64,000 nt of DNA from Pelagibacterium montanilacus (lineage in GTDB: Bacteria; Pseudomonadota; Alphaproteobacteria; Rhizobiales; Devosiaceae). A program made the translations under genes and the position numbers. The stretch's first letter is position 1. The number at the start of each line of letters is the position of its first letter. The stretch is from contig NZ_RZMX01000014.1 in the NCBI RefSeq assembly GCF_003992665.1, forward strand, positions 62,001 to 126,000. The letters run 5' to 3'. Under the pieces are notes generated by a model that was not told where the DNA came from, made no database searches, and saw only the letters and a list, made by a program, of their open reading frames with translations. Shown piece after piece: positions 37,496 through 46,841 of the stretch.

Positions 37496-38365
37496 TCAGG
37501 ATTGGTCGCAAACCGTGCTGCCGCAGGCGCGCATGTTGGCGATCCGGCGGGCAAGCTCGGCCTTGGGCACGGCACCGGGCAGCACTTCGTTGCCGATGAT
37601 GAAGGTGGGCGTGCCCGAAATGCCCAGGCCCTGGGCGATGGAGTAGGACCGCTCGATGGCAGAGGTCACGTCCGCTGCTTCCATGTCCAGTTCGGTGGTC
37701 ACCCGGTTGAGCCCGACTGATTCTGCAGCCTCGAGCGCCGCTTCGCGGTCGACCGCGCCGCGGGCCGAAAACAGCGCGGTGTGAAACGCGGCGTAGTCCG
37801 CGTTCTCTTCGCGGTTGACAAGGATGCCCACGCGGGCCGCGTCCACCGATCCTTGCGAGAGAATGGGGAATTCCTTGAGGATCACGCGCAGGTTCGGGTC
37901 CTCCTCGACCAGCGAGAGAACGTCCGCAACCACCTGGCGGCAATAGCCGCAATTGTAATCGAACAATTCAACGAGGGTGACGTCACCCTCGGGGTTGCCG
38001 AGCACGATGTTGTCGGGATCCGAATAGATGTCATCGGCCATTTCGGTGAGCGCGACCCGGGCCATCTCGCTCTCTTCGGCCTGGAGTTGCTGTTCGAGCG
38101 CCGTGGACATCCGCTCCAGGAGCCGTGGATTTTCCAGCAGATAGGATTCGATCCGCTCATCGATGCCTGCGCTGTCGAACGCAGTGTCCGGGGCAGGGCC
38201 GGCTGCGGCCTGCGCGCCCACTTGTTCGGCGACCGCCCGGTCGATCATCGCCGCGATTTCGGCTTCGCTTGGGCCCGGTGCCGGGCGGGAGAGATGGCTC
38301 GCCACCAGCGCGCCAGCCAGCCCGAGCACAGCCGCACCCAGGACGATGTTGACCGTGGTTTGCAT
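37496..38365 (-). CDS. DsbA-family thiol:disulfide interchange protein
   Basis: 289 residues. A single N-terminal membrane segment or signal (about 6-24) precedes a helical region (about 35-110) and a thioredoxin-like domain. The active site is C139-G-Y-C142 (FDYNCGYCRQ) and the cis-proline loop is SGTPTFIIGN. Probably an envelope disulfide oxidoreductase; the CGYC pair is a known variant in BdbD/ScsC-like relatives. Two further cysteines near the C-terminus (MRACGSTVCDQS) could form another disulfide. GGAGAG precedes the start. Confidence 0.9.
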   Translation of the reverse strand: MQTTVNIVLGAAVLGLAGALVASHLSRPAPGPSEAEIAAMIDRAVAEQVGAQAAAGPAPDTAFDSAGIDERIESYLLENPRLLERMSTALEQQLQAEESEMARVALTEMADDIYSDPDNIVLGNPEGDVTLVELFDYNCGYCRQVVADVLSLVEEDPNLRVILKEFPILSQGSVDAARVGILVNREENADYAAFHTALFSARGAVDREAALEAAESVGLNRVTTELDMEAADVTSAIERSYSIAQGLGISGTPTFIIGNEVLPGAVPKAELARRIANMRACGSTVCDQS

Positions 38366-38531
38366 CGATCTCTCCGATTCCATGGCTCCGTCGGGGTTTC
38401 ATGACTTCAATCGGCGTTTGGCGCAACACTCGCGGACGCTGAGGCCGATCATAAGCTGGTGCGCGGGACGGTGCTGGACCTCGCCAGCAGGGTCACCTAA
38501 GTGTGCGTCGACGCCCCGGACAGGATCGAAG

Positions 38532-39674
38532 ATGACCCAGGAAATGCTGCGCCCCTTCTATGCCATGGAAATTCTTGCGCGTGCCAAGGCGCTCGAGGCC
38601 CAGGGCCGGACGGTCCGGCATCTCGAAATCGGCGAGCCGGGTGCCTCGCCCGCTCCCGGTGTTCTCGGTGCCGTACGGGCCGGGCTCGACATCCGTTCAG
38701 GATATACCGCAGCGAAGGGCGACCCGCTGCTGCGGGCACGTCTGTCGGCCCGTTACCGGGAACGGCACGGGGTGGATATCGACCCCGATCGAATCATCGT
38801 GACCATGGGGTCCTCAAGCGGGTTCATCCTCACCTTCCTTTCAGCCTTCCAGCCCGGCGCGCGGATCGCGGTGACGCGCCCGGGGTATCCCGCCTATCTC
38901 AACACGCTCGCCGCGCTGAATTTCTCCGCCGTCGAGCTGCCCTTGAGCGCAGCCAATGGCTGGGTTCTGACCCCTGAGGCCATTGAGGCGACCTGGCAAG
39001 AGTGCCCGTTCGAGGGGTTGCTGCTGGCCAGCCCCGCCAATCCGACCGGTGCGGCGCTCGATTCTGAGGCGCTCGCAGCAATCATGGCGTGCTGCAGCCG
39101 TCTGGGTGTCCGGTTCATTTCCGACGAGATCTACCATGGCCTCAACCATACCGGGCCCGACGCGTCCGCGCTCGAGGCTGGTGACGAGGCCATCGTCGTC
39201 AACAGCTTTTCCAAGTATTACTGCATGACAGGCTGGCGGATCGGCTGGCTGGTCATGCCTGAGGATATCGTGCGGCGGGCCGAGATCATGGCCCAGAGCC
39301 TCTTCATCTCCGCGTCCAGCATCTCCCAGCGTGCCGCCCTCGCAGCCCTTGACGAAAGTGCCTACTACGAGGCGCGCAAGGCCGAATACTCGGAGAATCG
39401 CGCGATCCTCGCCGCTGGCCTTGAGCGCCTGGGCTTCGGCGATACACGGCCCGCGGACGGGGCGTTCTATGCTTATGTGAATGCCTCGGCGTTCACCAAC
39501 GACACCATGGATTTCTGCATCTCGATGCTTGAGCTCGCCGGGGTGGCCAGCACGCCGGGGGCCGATTTCGACCGCATAGACGGGCACAAGTTCGTGCGCT
39601 TTTCCTATGCGGGCACGCGCGCGGACATCGAGGACGCACTCGACCGGATGGACGCGTTCCTCGGCAGGGGCTGA
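38532..39674 (+). CDS. PLP-dependent aminotransferase, fold type I
   Basis: 380 residues, class I/II. The N-terminus (AMEILARAKALEAQGR, HLEIGEPGASP) and SGYTAAKGDPLLRARL match aspartate/alanine-type transaminases. PLP contacts: ASPANPTG, SDEIYHGLNH and the Schiff-base lysine in NSFSKYYCMTGWRIGWLV; C-terminal R in KFVRFSYAG binds carboxylate. Amino-donor specificity is not readable. It is divergent from the DsbA-type gene and ends at a bidirectional terminator. Confidence 0.93.
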   Translation: MTQEMLRPFYAMEILARAKALEAQGRTVRHLEIGEPGASPAPGVLGAVRAGLDIRSGYTAAKGDPLLRARLSARYRERHGVDIDPDRIIVTMGSSSGFILTFLSAFQPGARIAVTRPGYPAYLNTLAALNFSAVELPLSAANGWVLTPEAIEATWQECPFEGLLLASPANPTGAALDSEALAAIMACCSRLGVRFISDEIYHGLNHTGPDASALEAGDEAIVVNSFSKYYCMTGWRIGWLVMPEDIVRRAEIMAQSLFISASSISQRAALAALDESAYYEARKAEYSENRAILAAGLERLGFGDTRPADGAFYAYVNASAFTNDTMDFCISMLELAGVASTPGADFDRIDGHKFVRFSYAGTRADIEDALDRMDAFLGRG

Positions 39675-39683
39675 ACAGCAAAA

Positions 39684-39710
39684 GGCCCCGCCGAGGCGGG
39701 GCCCTTTCTT
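39684..39710. terminator. Bidirectional intrinsic terminator
   Basis: GGCCCCGCC-GAG-GGCGGGGCC-type hairpin flanked by CTTTCTT on the right and CAAAAG on the left (TTTTGC on the minus strand). It separates the convergent aminotransferase gene and rne and can serve both. Confidence 0.88.
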
Positions 39711-39737
39711 CGATGTTGCTTGGCTAGCGTGAGCCTC

Positions 39738-42449
39738 TCAGCCCAGGCCGAGCCGGCGCTGCCACCAGCCTGCCTTCTTGGGCTTGTCCTGTTCCGCGTC
39801 GCCACTCGAGGAGACGATGATATCGTCGGACGTTACCTTCTTTCTCCCGGAGGCAGCGTCGTCTTCCGCCTCGGGCTCAGCCTGCGGCTCGGATGTCGTC
39901 TCCGTTTCCACCACTTCGCTGGGCGCGGCGTCGGCGGGGGCGGGCTCGGGATGCTGCGGCGTTTCCTCTACGGCTTCCGCTGCACTGGCGTCTTGGCCGG
40001 CCTCGGCCTTCTCCTCGGCAGCCTTCTTGGTGGCGCGCTTGCGCGGCGTGCGCTTACGCGTCGGCTTTTCCTTTGGCGCTTCGGCTTCTGCGGAAGCCTC
40101 TTCATCACCGGTTGCCGGTTGTTCGCTTGCGGGTTCCCCGGTTTCGGCCGTGGCCACCTTGCGGCTGCGGCTGCGTCGCGGCTTGCGCGCCGGCTTTTCC
40201 GCCGGTTCGTCGGGCGCAGCCGGTGCGGGCGCATCGTCGGCTGCCACGGCCAGAGGTGCCGGGCTGGACCGGTCCTCGACCGCGTTCATGGCGTCGGCAT
40301 CGCTGACCACCGCATCGGTTTCGACGGTGCTCTCAGCGTCCGCCTCGGCGGGAGAGGCCTCCCGAGGGGCATCATCACCCGACGATGCATCGAGGGGCTG
40401 GTTCTCGTCCTGGCCGCGCCGGTTGCGACGGCCACCCCGGCGCCCGCGACGCCGCCGCTTGCGCGGCTGATCATCATCTTCGCCGTCAGATGCCAGGGTT
40501 TCCTGTTCCTCGTCACCAGACTGGTCGTCCTCGGATGTGGCTTCGGCGTGCGGCGCGCTCTGCTGGGGGACGTCGTCCTTCTGGCCGCCGCGCCGGCGCC
40601 GGCGTCGGCGCTTGCTGTTCCGGCCGTTGCCCTGGTCGGACGTGTCTGGCTCGGCATCGGCCTGAGCCTCTTCCTCCGCGACTTCGGGAGCCTCTTCTTC
40701 CTCAACATCATCGTAATCGTCCATCGAGGCTGCATCAGCCCGGATGTGCGATGCCTCGACGGGCACCGGATTGCGCGTCTCGCCGCGTTCGATGTTGAAC
40801 TGGTTGCCGACCAATCCATTGGATGCGGAAATGGTGATCGACAGCCCGTGCCGTTCCTCGAGCGCCGAAAGGATGTGGCGCTTGGAGTTGAGGATATAGA
40901 GCGCGACTTCCGTGGGCATGTTGACGTTGATCGAGATGCCGGGCTTGCGCAGCACATGGTCTTCGATCGCGCGCATGATCATCAGCGCCAGGCTGGACAC
41001 CGAGCGCACGAGACCTGTTCCCGCGCATGTGGGGCACGAGTGGGTCGAACTCTCCAGCACGCCGAAGCGCATGCGCTGGCGGCTCATCTCCATCAGGCCG
41101 AAATGGCTGATATGGCCGACTTGGATGCGGGCCCGGTCGTTCTTGAGGCAATCCTTGAGCTTGCGTTCCACCGAGCGGTTGTTGCGCTTCTCCTCCATGT
41201 CGATGAAGTCGATCACGATCAGCCCGGCAAGGTCGCGCAACCGCAGCTGGCGGGAAATCTCTTCGGCCGCCTCGAGATTGGTCTGAAGCGCCGTGTCCTC
41301 GATATTGTGTTCCTTGGTCGCCCGACCCGAGTTCACGTCGATCGAGACCAGCGCTTCGGTCGGATTGATCACGATATATCCGCCCGAGGGCAGGGTGACC
41401 TGCGGGTGGAACATGGAATCGAGCTGACTCTCCACGTTGAAACGTGAGAAAATCGGCACATCATCCTTGTATGCCTGCACATTCTTGGAATGGCTCGGCA
41501 TGATCATGCGCATGAAGTCCTTGGCTTCGCGATAGGCCGCGTCGCCGGCGACCAACACTTCGGCCAGATCCTTGTTGTAAAGATCACGGATCGTTCGCTT
41601 GATCAGGCTGCCTTCCTCGTAAACCAGGCATGGCGCCGAGGATTCGAGCGTGAGCGTGCGCACGTTCTCCCAGAGCCGCATCAGGTATTCGAAGTCGCGC
41701 TTGACCTCGGCCTTGGTGCGAGAGGCGCCGGCGGTGCGCAGAATGATCCCCATGCCCTTGGGCACTTCGAGCTCGGACGCGACTTCCTTGAGCCTCTTGC
41801 GATCGGCGGCGCTGGTGATCTTGCGCGAGATCCCGCCACCGCGCGCGGTGTTGGGCATGAGCACCGAATAGCGGCCGGCCAGCGAAAGATACGTCGTGAG
41901 AGCCGCGCCCTTGTTGCCGCGCTCTTCCTTGACCACCTGCACCAGCAGAACCTGCCGGCGTTTGATGACTTCCTGGATTTTGTATCTGCGCTGGTTGCGG
42001 CGCGGGCGCTCGTGCAGGTCTTCGAGGGCATCGCCTTCGCCGAGCTGCTCGACCTTCTTGTCGCCGTTCGAACCGTTTTCGCCGTTGTCGTCGCCATTAG
42101 CGGTCTCGGCGTCAGCGCTGTCTTCGGCCTCGTCGGCCGCCGCGTCTTCTTCGTGCGCCTCCTCTTCCTCGGCGCGCATGAGCGCCTCCCGGTCGGCGAC
42201 CGGGATCTGGTAATAGTCCGGGTGGATTTCCGAGAAGGCGAGGAAACCATGGCGGTTGCCGCCATATTCCACGAAGGCCGCCTGGAGCGAGGGCTCCACG
42301 CGCGTGACCTTTGCCAGATAGATGTTGCCTCTCAGCTGTCGCCGTTCGGCCGATTCGAAGTCGAATTCCTCGAGCTTGTTACCGTGAGTGACAACGATCC
42401 GTGTTTCTTCCGGGTGGGTGGCATCCACCAGCATTCTTTTCGTAGCCAT
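39738..42449 (-). CDS. rne: Ribonuclease E
   Basis: 903 residues. Endoribonuclease for mRNA decay and rRNA/tRNA processing. The S1 domain (about 35-185) is interrupted by a long acidic insertion (about 90-150) typical of alphaproteobacteria. The 5'-sensor and DNase I-like regions follow, with metal-binding aspartates in ALVSIDVNSGR and LIVIDFIDMEE. The zinc-link is SCPTCAGTG. The C-terminal 300 residues are disordered, alternating arginine-rich patches (KRRRRRRRG, RKRRRRGRRGGRRNRRG) with acidic stretches, suited to RNA and degradosome binding. Start MATKRMLVDA is the family start. Confidence 0.96.
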   Translation of the reverse strand: MATKRMLVDATHPEETRIVVTHGNKLEEFDFESAERRQLRGNIYLAKVTRVEPSLQAAFVEYGGNRHGFLAFSEIHPDYYQIPVADREALMRAEEEEAHEEDAAADEAEDSADAETANGDDNGENGSNGDKKVEQLGEGDALEDLHERPRRNQRRYKIQEVIKRRQVLLVQVVKEERGNKGAALTTYLSLAGRYSVLMPNTARGGGISRKITSAADRKRLKEVASELEVPKGMGIILRTAGASRTKAEVKRDFEYLMRLWENVRTLTLESSAPCLVYEEGSLIKRTIRDLYNKDLAEVLVAGDAAYREAKDFMRMIMPSHSKNVQAYKDDVPIFSRFNVESQLDSMFHPQVTLPSGGYIVINPTEALVSIDVNSGRATKEHNIEDTALQTNLEAAEEISRQLRLRDLAGLIVIDFIDMEEKRNNRSVERKLKDCLKNDRARIQVGHISHFGLMEMSRQRMRFGVLESSTHSCPTCAGTGLVRSVSSLALMIMRAIEDHVLRKPGISINVNMPTEVALYILNSKRHILSALEERHGLSITISASNGLVGNQFNIERGETRNPVPVEASHIRADAASMDDYDDVEEEEAPEVAEEEAQADAEPDTSDQGNGRNSKRRRRRRRGGQKDDVPQQSAPHAEATSEDDQSGDEEQETLASDGEDDDQPRKRRRRGRRGGRRNRRGQDENQPLDASSGDDAPREASPAEADAESTVETDAVVSDADAMNAVEDRSSPAPLAVAADDAPAPAAPDEPAEKPARKPRRSRSRKVATAETGEPASEQPATGDEEASAEAEAPKEKPTRKRTPRKRATKKAAEEKAEAGQDASAAEAVEETPQHPEPAPADAAPSEVVETETTSEPQAEPEAEDDAASGRKKVTSDDIIVSSSGDAEQDKPKKAGWWQRRLGLG

Positions 42450-42959
42450 AAATAGAAACTCCACGCTCTCGCGCGCCCATCCTGACCCTTGTCGGTCGGA
42501 TATGGGGGGCGCCATGCGAGGCGAATGTCATTGGGGGCGGAACGCGAGATGCGCTCGGTACTGTGCGGGCAGGGGTCGTTGATGAACCGGGCAGGGGGCT
42601 ACGGCACGCAGTGTAATTGGTGTCGCGTATAAACAGCCTCAACCCGGTCGACCTCGTCCTGATGGCGGCGCCGAAGTGGCCTCCGGGTCGCCTGCCGGCT
42701 CCCCGTGGGGGGCCGAAACTTCATAATTGCCGCTTTTCCTGTTCGGTTGCGCGCCTTGGCCGGAATTGCGCCCCATTTCGATATCAGAGGCGGTATGGCC
42801 GGATTCGCAGCAGGCCGGATCACGCGGCATCTACGTCCTTACGAGTGTAGCGACGAATTGGCAATAGAAAATGCCCGTCAAGGCCCGTAAGGACGTGTCA
42901 CGATCCCGGGGGTACGCGCCATCAGAATCGCATATGGTTGGCGCTAAACGGAGTTGTTC
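42450..42959. promoter_or_regulatory. 510-base divergent leader region of rne and the amidase gene
   Basis: No plausible protein gene is visible. The region holds GC-rich self-complementary segments such as GGCTCCCC-GT-GGGGGGCC (near 42698-42715). rne genes often have long 5' leaders through which RNase E controls its own mRNA; this fits but is not shown. The amidase promoter must also lie here. Confidence 0.35.
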
Positions 42960-44246
42960 ATGACCTTAGCGTATCGTCGGCAGGTGGCAGGGTTTCTGCT
43001 GGTCCTGGTCTCAATGTTCTTCGCATCAAGCGCGATGGGACAGGAGGCCGCGCCACAAGCCGAAGCCGATGGTGCCGAGATTCCGGCTGTCCTTGATTCG
43101 CGTGTCACTACGACCACCGAGCGCGGGCGCCTCGTGCTCGATCTGACGGGTCCCACAGAGTTCGCCTACTACACGCTGACCGATCCGGCGCGGCTTGTGG
43201 TCGAGCTTCGTGCGCAGGCCGGCGACCCCCGGGAGCACGAGAGCGCCGGCCCGGGCGTGCTGGTGCCCAGCCATACCCTTGAGGCTCTTGGGGCTGATCG
43301 CGTGCGGGTGGAACTGGCCCTCAATGGTCCCGCCCAGGTCCAGCAGTCCTATATTCTCGAGCCGTTCGAGGATCAGCCGGCCCGTCTGGTGCTCGACCTG
43401 ATTCCCGACACGGCAGAAAATTTCGCGGCCAACGCCCGCCAGCAAGATCAGGCGGATGGGCCTTCGGTTGCCGGTGCGACCGTATTGGACGGGCAGGAAA
43501 CGGCGCCCGGCCAGACTGCGGGCGGCGGCTCACCGAACGCGCGTCCCCTCATTGTTATCGATCCCGGGCATGGGGGAGTGGACGGCGGCGCGCGGTCTAC
43601 GGGCGGGCTCGAGGAAAAGAATATTGTTCTGGCGTTCGCGCTGAAACTCGAGAGCATTCTGGCCGAAACGGGACGCTTTGACATCGCGCTGACGCGCGAC
43701 ACCGACGTCTTCCTCGGGCTAGAGGACAGGCTGGGCCTGGCTCGGCAGAATCAGGCCAACCTCTTTGTGTCGCTTCACGCCGATTCCTTTGATCAGGAAG
43801 ACGTCCGGGGCGCATCGGTCTACACACGCGGCGATCTCGTTCTGGATGCCATGGATCGTGCGCTCGCCGAGAACGAGAATCGCGCCGATCTCGTCGGCGG
43901 GTTCGATCTGCCGCCCGACGAGCCGGCGGTCGTCGACGTTCTAGTGGACTTTCTGGGCCGCGAGACGCGCCGGCAGTCCTATATCGCGGCCCGTGCAATG
44001 GTGGATCAGCTCGAACCCTCGATCCAGTTGCGCCGCTTCCCGCTGCGGCAGGCCGACTTCGTCGTTCTGCGCGCGCCTGATATTCCCTCGGTTCTCGTAG
44101 AGCTGGGGTTCCTGTCCAATCGCGACGATTCCGAAAATCTCGCGACAGATGCCTGGCTGGATCGGGTGGCGACAGCGCTGGCACGCGGGATCGCGATCTA
44201 TTTCGACGAAATCGAGCAGCCCACGCCTACGCTTGCGGCGCAGTAG
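42960..44246 (+). CDS. N-acetylmuramoyl-L-alanine amidase with AMIN domain
   Basis: 428 residues. Signal peptide (about 1-28, ending SAMGQ), an AMIN domain (about 45-140) that targets the septum, a linker, and an Amidase_3 domain (about 190-415). Zinc and catalytic residues are visible: IDPGHGGVDGG (H), EEKNIVLAF (E), VSLHADSF (H) and VELGFLSN (E). Cleaves peptide stems from glycan strands during cell separation. AmiC-like. GGAG seven bases before the ATG at 42960 decides the start. Upstream of mrcA, as usual. Confidence 0.93.
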   Translation: MTLAYRRQVAGFLLVLVSMFFASSAMGQEAAPQAEADGAEIPAVLDSRVTTTTERGRLVLDLTGPTEFAYYTLTDPARLVVELRAQAGDPREHESAGPGVLVPSHTLEALGADRVRVELALNGPAQVQQSYILEPFEDQPARLVLDLIPDTAENFAANARQQDQADGPSVAGATVLDGQETAPGQTAGGGSPNARPLIVIDPGHGGVDGGARSTGGLEEKNIVLAFALKLESILAETGRFDIALTRDTDVFLGLEDRLGLARQNQANLFVSLHADSFDQEDVRGASVYTRGDLVLDAMDRALAENENRADLVGGFDLPPDEPAVVDVLVDFLGRETRRQSYIAARAMVDQLEPSIQLRRFPLRQADFVVLRAPDIPSVLVELGFLSNRDDSENLATDAWLDRVATALARGIAIYFDEIEQPTPTLAAQ

Positions 44247-44352
44247 CGCTCTTTTTACCCATCCGATGACACATTGAGTTCCGATTCTGATACCGTAGGA
44301 ACGGGCCGCGTCGCTCGGGCGCGAAACATGCGGGGGCATTGGAAAGGCACGT

Positions 44353-46770
44353 ATGGTTCGCTTGCTAGGCTGGCTTTTTGCGTTCGGCGCGTTCGTCGGA
44401 TTGGGCATCTTCGCGGGCGGGGTTTATTATCTCTGGGCGATCAGCAACGATCTGCCCGAATATGCCTCGCTTGAGGATTATGCGCCGCCCGTAACGACGC
44501 GCGTCCACGCCGAGGACGGGATGCTTCTGGCTGAGTTCGCCCGGGAGAGACGGCTTTTCCAGCCGGTCGCTACCATGCCTGCTCACGTGATCCACGCCTT
44601 CCTCTCAGCCGAGGACAAGGATTTCTACAGCCATATCGGCATCGATCCCGCGGCGATCTTCCGGGCCGCGCGGGACAACATCATGCAGGTGGTCGAGGGC
44701 CGTAGCGGCAACCTCGTCGGGGCATCCACGATCACCCAGCAGGTGGCCAAGAACTTCCTTCTGACGTCCGACCAGACCTTCGACCGCAAGATCAGGGAAG
44801 CGCTTCTTGCCTTGAGGATCGAGCGCGCCTTTTCCAAGGACGAAATCCTCGAGCTGTATCTCAACGAGATATTCTTCGGGTTCAGTTCCTACGGCGTCGC
44901 CGCCGCGGCGCTGAACTATTTCGACAAGGCGCTCTACGAGCTCACCCATGCCGAAGCCGCCTATCTGGCCGCGCTCCCCAAGGGGCCGGCCAATTATCAT
45001 CCCTTCCGGCGCCCGGCAGCCGCCATCGAGAGGCGCAACTGGGTGCTCGACCGCATGGCCGAGAACGGCTTCATCACCGGCGAGGTGGCCGAGAGTGCCA
45101 AGGCCGAGAACCTCAACGTGGTCCCGCGCACCAGCGGTTCGCAGCTCTATTCGGCTGAATACTTCACCGAGGAGGTACGCCGCCAACTCGGTTCGCTCTA
45201 CGGGTCCGACCAGCTCTATGGCGGCGGCATGTCGGTTCGCACCTCGCTCACGCCCGAGCTCCAGGCCAAGGCCCGCAGCGCCCTGATGGATGGGCTCGTC
45301 CGCTTCGATCAGGGGCAGGGCTATCGCGGTCCGGTCGAGAGCATTGAGATCGGCGAGGACTGGGGCAGTCAGCTCGCCGAGATCGATCCGCTGAGCGACG
45401 TTCCCGAGTGGCAGCTCGCGGTCGTTCTCGAGGCCGAGGGCAATAGCGCCACCATCGGGCTTCGGCCCGGCGTGTCCGTGGATGGCCGGGTGTCCAGCCG
45501 TCGCGTCGAGGGATCGCTGCAGGGCAGCGACGTGCCCTGGATATCCCAGTCGATCTCCTCTGTGCTTTCGCGCGGCGACGTCATCTATGTGGAGCGGGTC
45601 GCCGATACCCAAGACCGCTACGGGCTCCGTCAGGTTCCCGAGATCGGCGGTGCTCTGGTGGCCATGGACCCCAGGACGGGCCGGGTTCTGGCCATGGTTG
45701 GAGGGTTCTCATTTGATGAAAGCGAGTTCAACCGCGCGACGCAGGCCATGCGCCAGCCCGGCTCGTCCTTCAAGCCCTTCGTTTATGCTGCCGCGCTCGA
45801 CAATGGATATACTCCGGCGTCCGTGATCCTCGATGCCCCGCTGGAGGTCGTGAACGCGGACGGGTCTGTCTGGCGTCCCGAGAATTATTCGAGCCAGTTC
45901 TACGGCCCGCAAACCCTGCGGCGTGGGCTCGAGCGCTCGCGCAACGTGATGACGGTGCGCCTCTCGCGGGACATGGGCATGCCCATGATCGCCGAGTATG
46001 CGCGCCTTTTCGGCATCTACGATGCCATGCCGCCGCTCCTGTCGATGTCGCTGGGATCGGGCGAGACTACCGTGCTGCGGCTGACCGCCGCCTACGCAAC
46101 CATCGCCAATGGCGGCCGCAAGATCACCCCGACGCTCATCGACCGGATCCAGGACCGCTATGGCAAGACAATCTACCGGCACGACCAGCGCCTCTGCGAA
46201 AGTTGCCGGCAGGCGGACTGGCAGGGTCAGGCGGCGCCCGCGATCGTGGACAACCGCGATCAGGTGCTCGATCCCATGACCGCCTATCAGATCACCTCCA
46301 TGCTCGAAGGCGTCATCCAGCGCGGCACCGGAACTGCCGTGCAGCGGGTCAATCGCCCGGTCGCGGGTAAGACCGGCACGACCAACGACTACAAGGACGC
46401 CTGGTTTGTGGGTTTTACCCCCGAACTCGCCGTCGGGGTCTATCTCGGCTATGACACACCCCGGCGCATGGGCAATTCGGCGACCGGTGGCGAACTCGCC
46501 GCGCCGATCTTTGCCGATTTCGTCGCCGATGCGCTTGAGGGCGTTCCGCCCACCCAGTTCTCGGTACCCCAGGGCCTGCGGACCGATTGGGTCGACCCGG
46601 CCACGGGCGTTGAGATCGTGGCTGGCGGCTCGGGCATCCGGGAGTTCTTCAAGCCGGGCACCGGCCCCAATCCGCGCACCTCGGTCATCGGGGTGGATTC
46701 GGCCGCCTTTACCGATATCGACCGGCGCGACGCAACCAGCTTCCAGATGGGCGTAGGCGGGCTGTTCTGA
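44353..46770 (+). CDS. mrcA: Penicillin-binding protein 1A (transglycosylase/transpeptidase)
   Basis: 805 residues. One membrane helix (about 5-28), a glycosyltransferase-51 domain (about 50-230: SAEDKDFYSHIGID, GASTITQQVAKNFLLT, YLNEIFFG) and a transpeptidase domain with SSFK (QPGSSFKPF), SRN (ERSRNVMTV) and KTGT (AGKTGTTNDYKDAW). An OB-like region lies between. Builds and cross-links peptidoglycan at the inner membrane. GGAAAGG precedes the ATG. It follows the amidase gene by 106 bases; the two likely act together in wall remodelling. Confidence 0.95.
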   Translation: MVRLLGWLFAFGAFVGLGIFAGGVYYLWAISNDLPEYASLEDYAPPVTTRVHAEDGMLLAEFARERRLFQPVATMPAHVIHAFLSAEDKDFYSHIGIDPAAIFRAARDNIMQVVEGRSGNLVGASTITQQVAKNFLLTSDQTFDRKIREALLALRIERAFSKDEILELYLNEIFFGFSSYGVAAAALNYFDKALYELTHAEAAYLAALPKGPANYHPFRRPAAAIERRNWVLDRMAENGFITGEVAESAKAENLNVVPRTSGSQLYSAEYFTEEVRRQLGSLYGSDQLYGGGMSVRTSLTPELQAKARSALMDGLVRFDQGQGYRGPVESIEIGEDWGSQLAEIDPLSDVPEWQLAVVLEAEGNSATIGLRPGVSVDGRVSSRRVEGSLQGSDVPWISQSISSVLSRGDVIYVERVADTQDRYGLRQVPEIGGALVAMDPRTGRVLAMVGGFSFDESEFNRATQAMRQPGSSFKPFVYAAALDNGYTPASVILDAPLEVVNADGSVWRPENYSSQFYGPQTLRRGLERSRNVMTVRLSRDMGMPMIAEYARLFGIYDAMPPLLSMSLGSGETTVLRLTAAYATIANGGRKITPTLIDRIQDRYGKTIYRHDQRLCESCRQADWQGQAAPAIVDNRDQVLDPMTAYQITSMLEGVIQRGTGTAVQRVNRPVAGKTGTTNDYKDAWFVGFTPELAVGVYLGYDTPRRMGNSATGGELAAPIFADFVADALEGVPPTQFSVPQGLRTDWVDPATGVEIVAGGSGIREFFKPGTGPNPRTSVIGVDSAAFTDIDRRDATSFQMGVGGLF

Positions 46771-46841
46771 TCGCGGTGGTTGATCGCATGGCGCTTTCTG
46801 GGTAAGTCAGCGACCGGACACTCATCGCAAAAGGAGCGGGA

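Noticed and set aside
39720-41447. 575-codon open frame opposite rne with hydrophobic stretches
   Set aside because: It reads the complement of the Arg/Glu/Ala-rich RNase E tail, which yields Leu/Ser/Gly/Phe-rich pseudo-membrane sequence.
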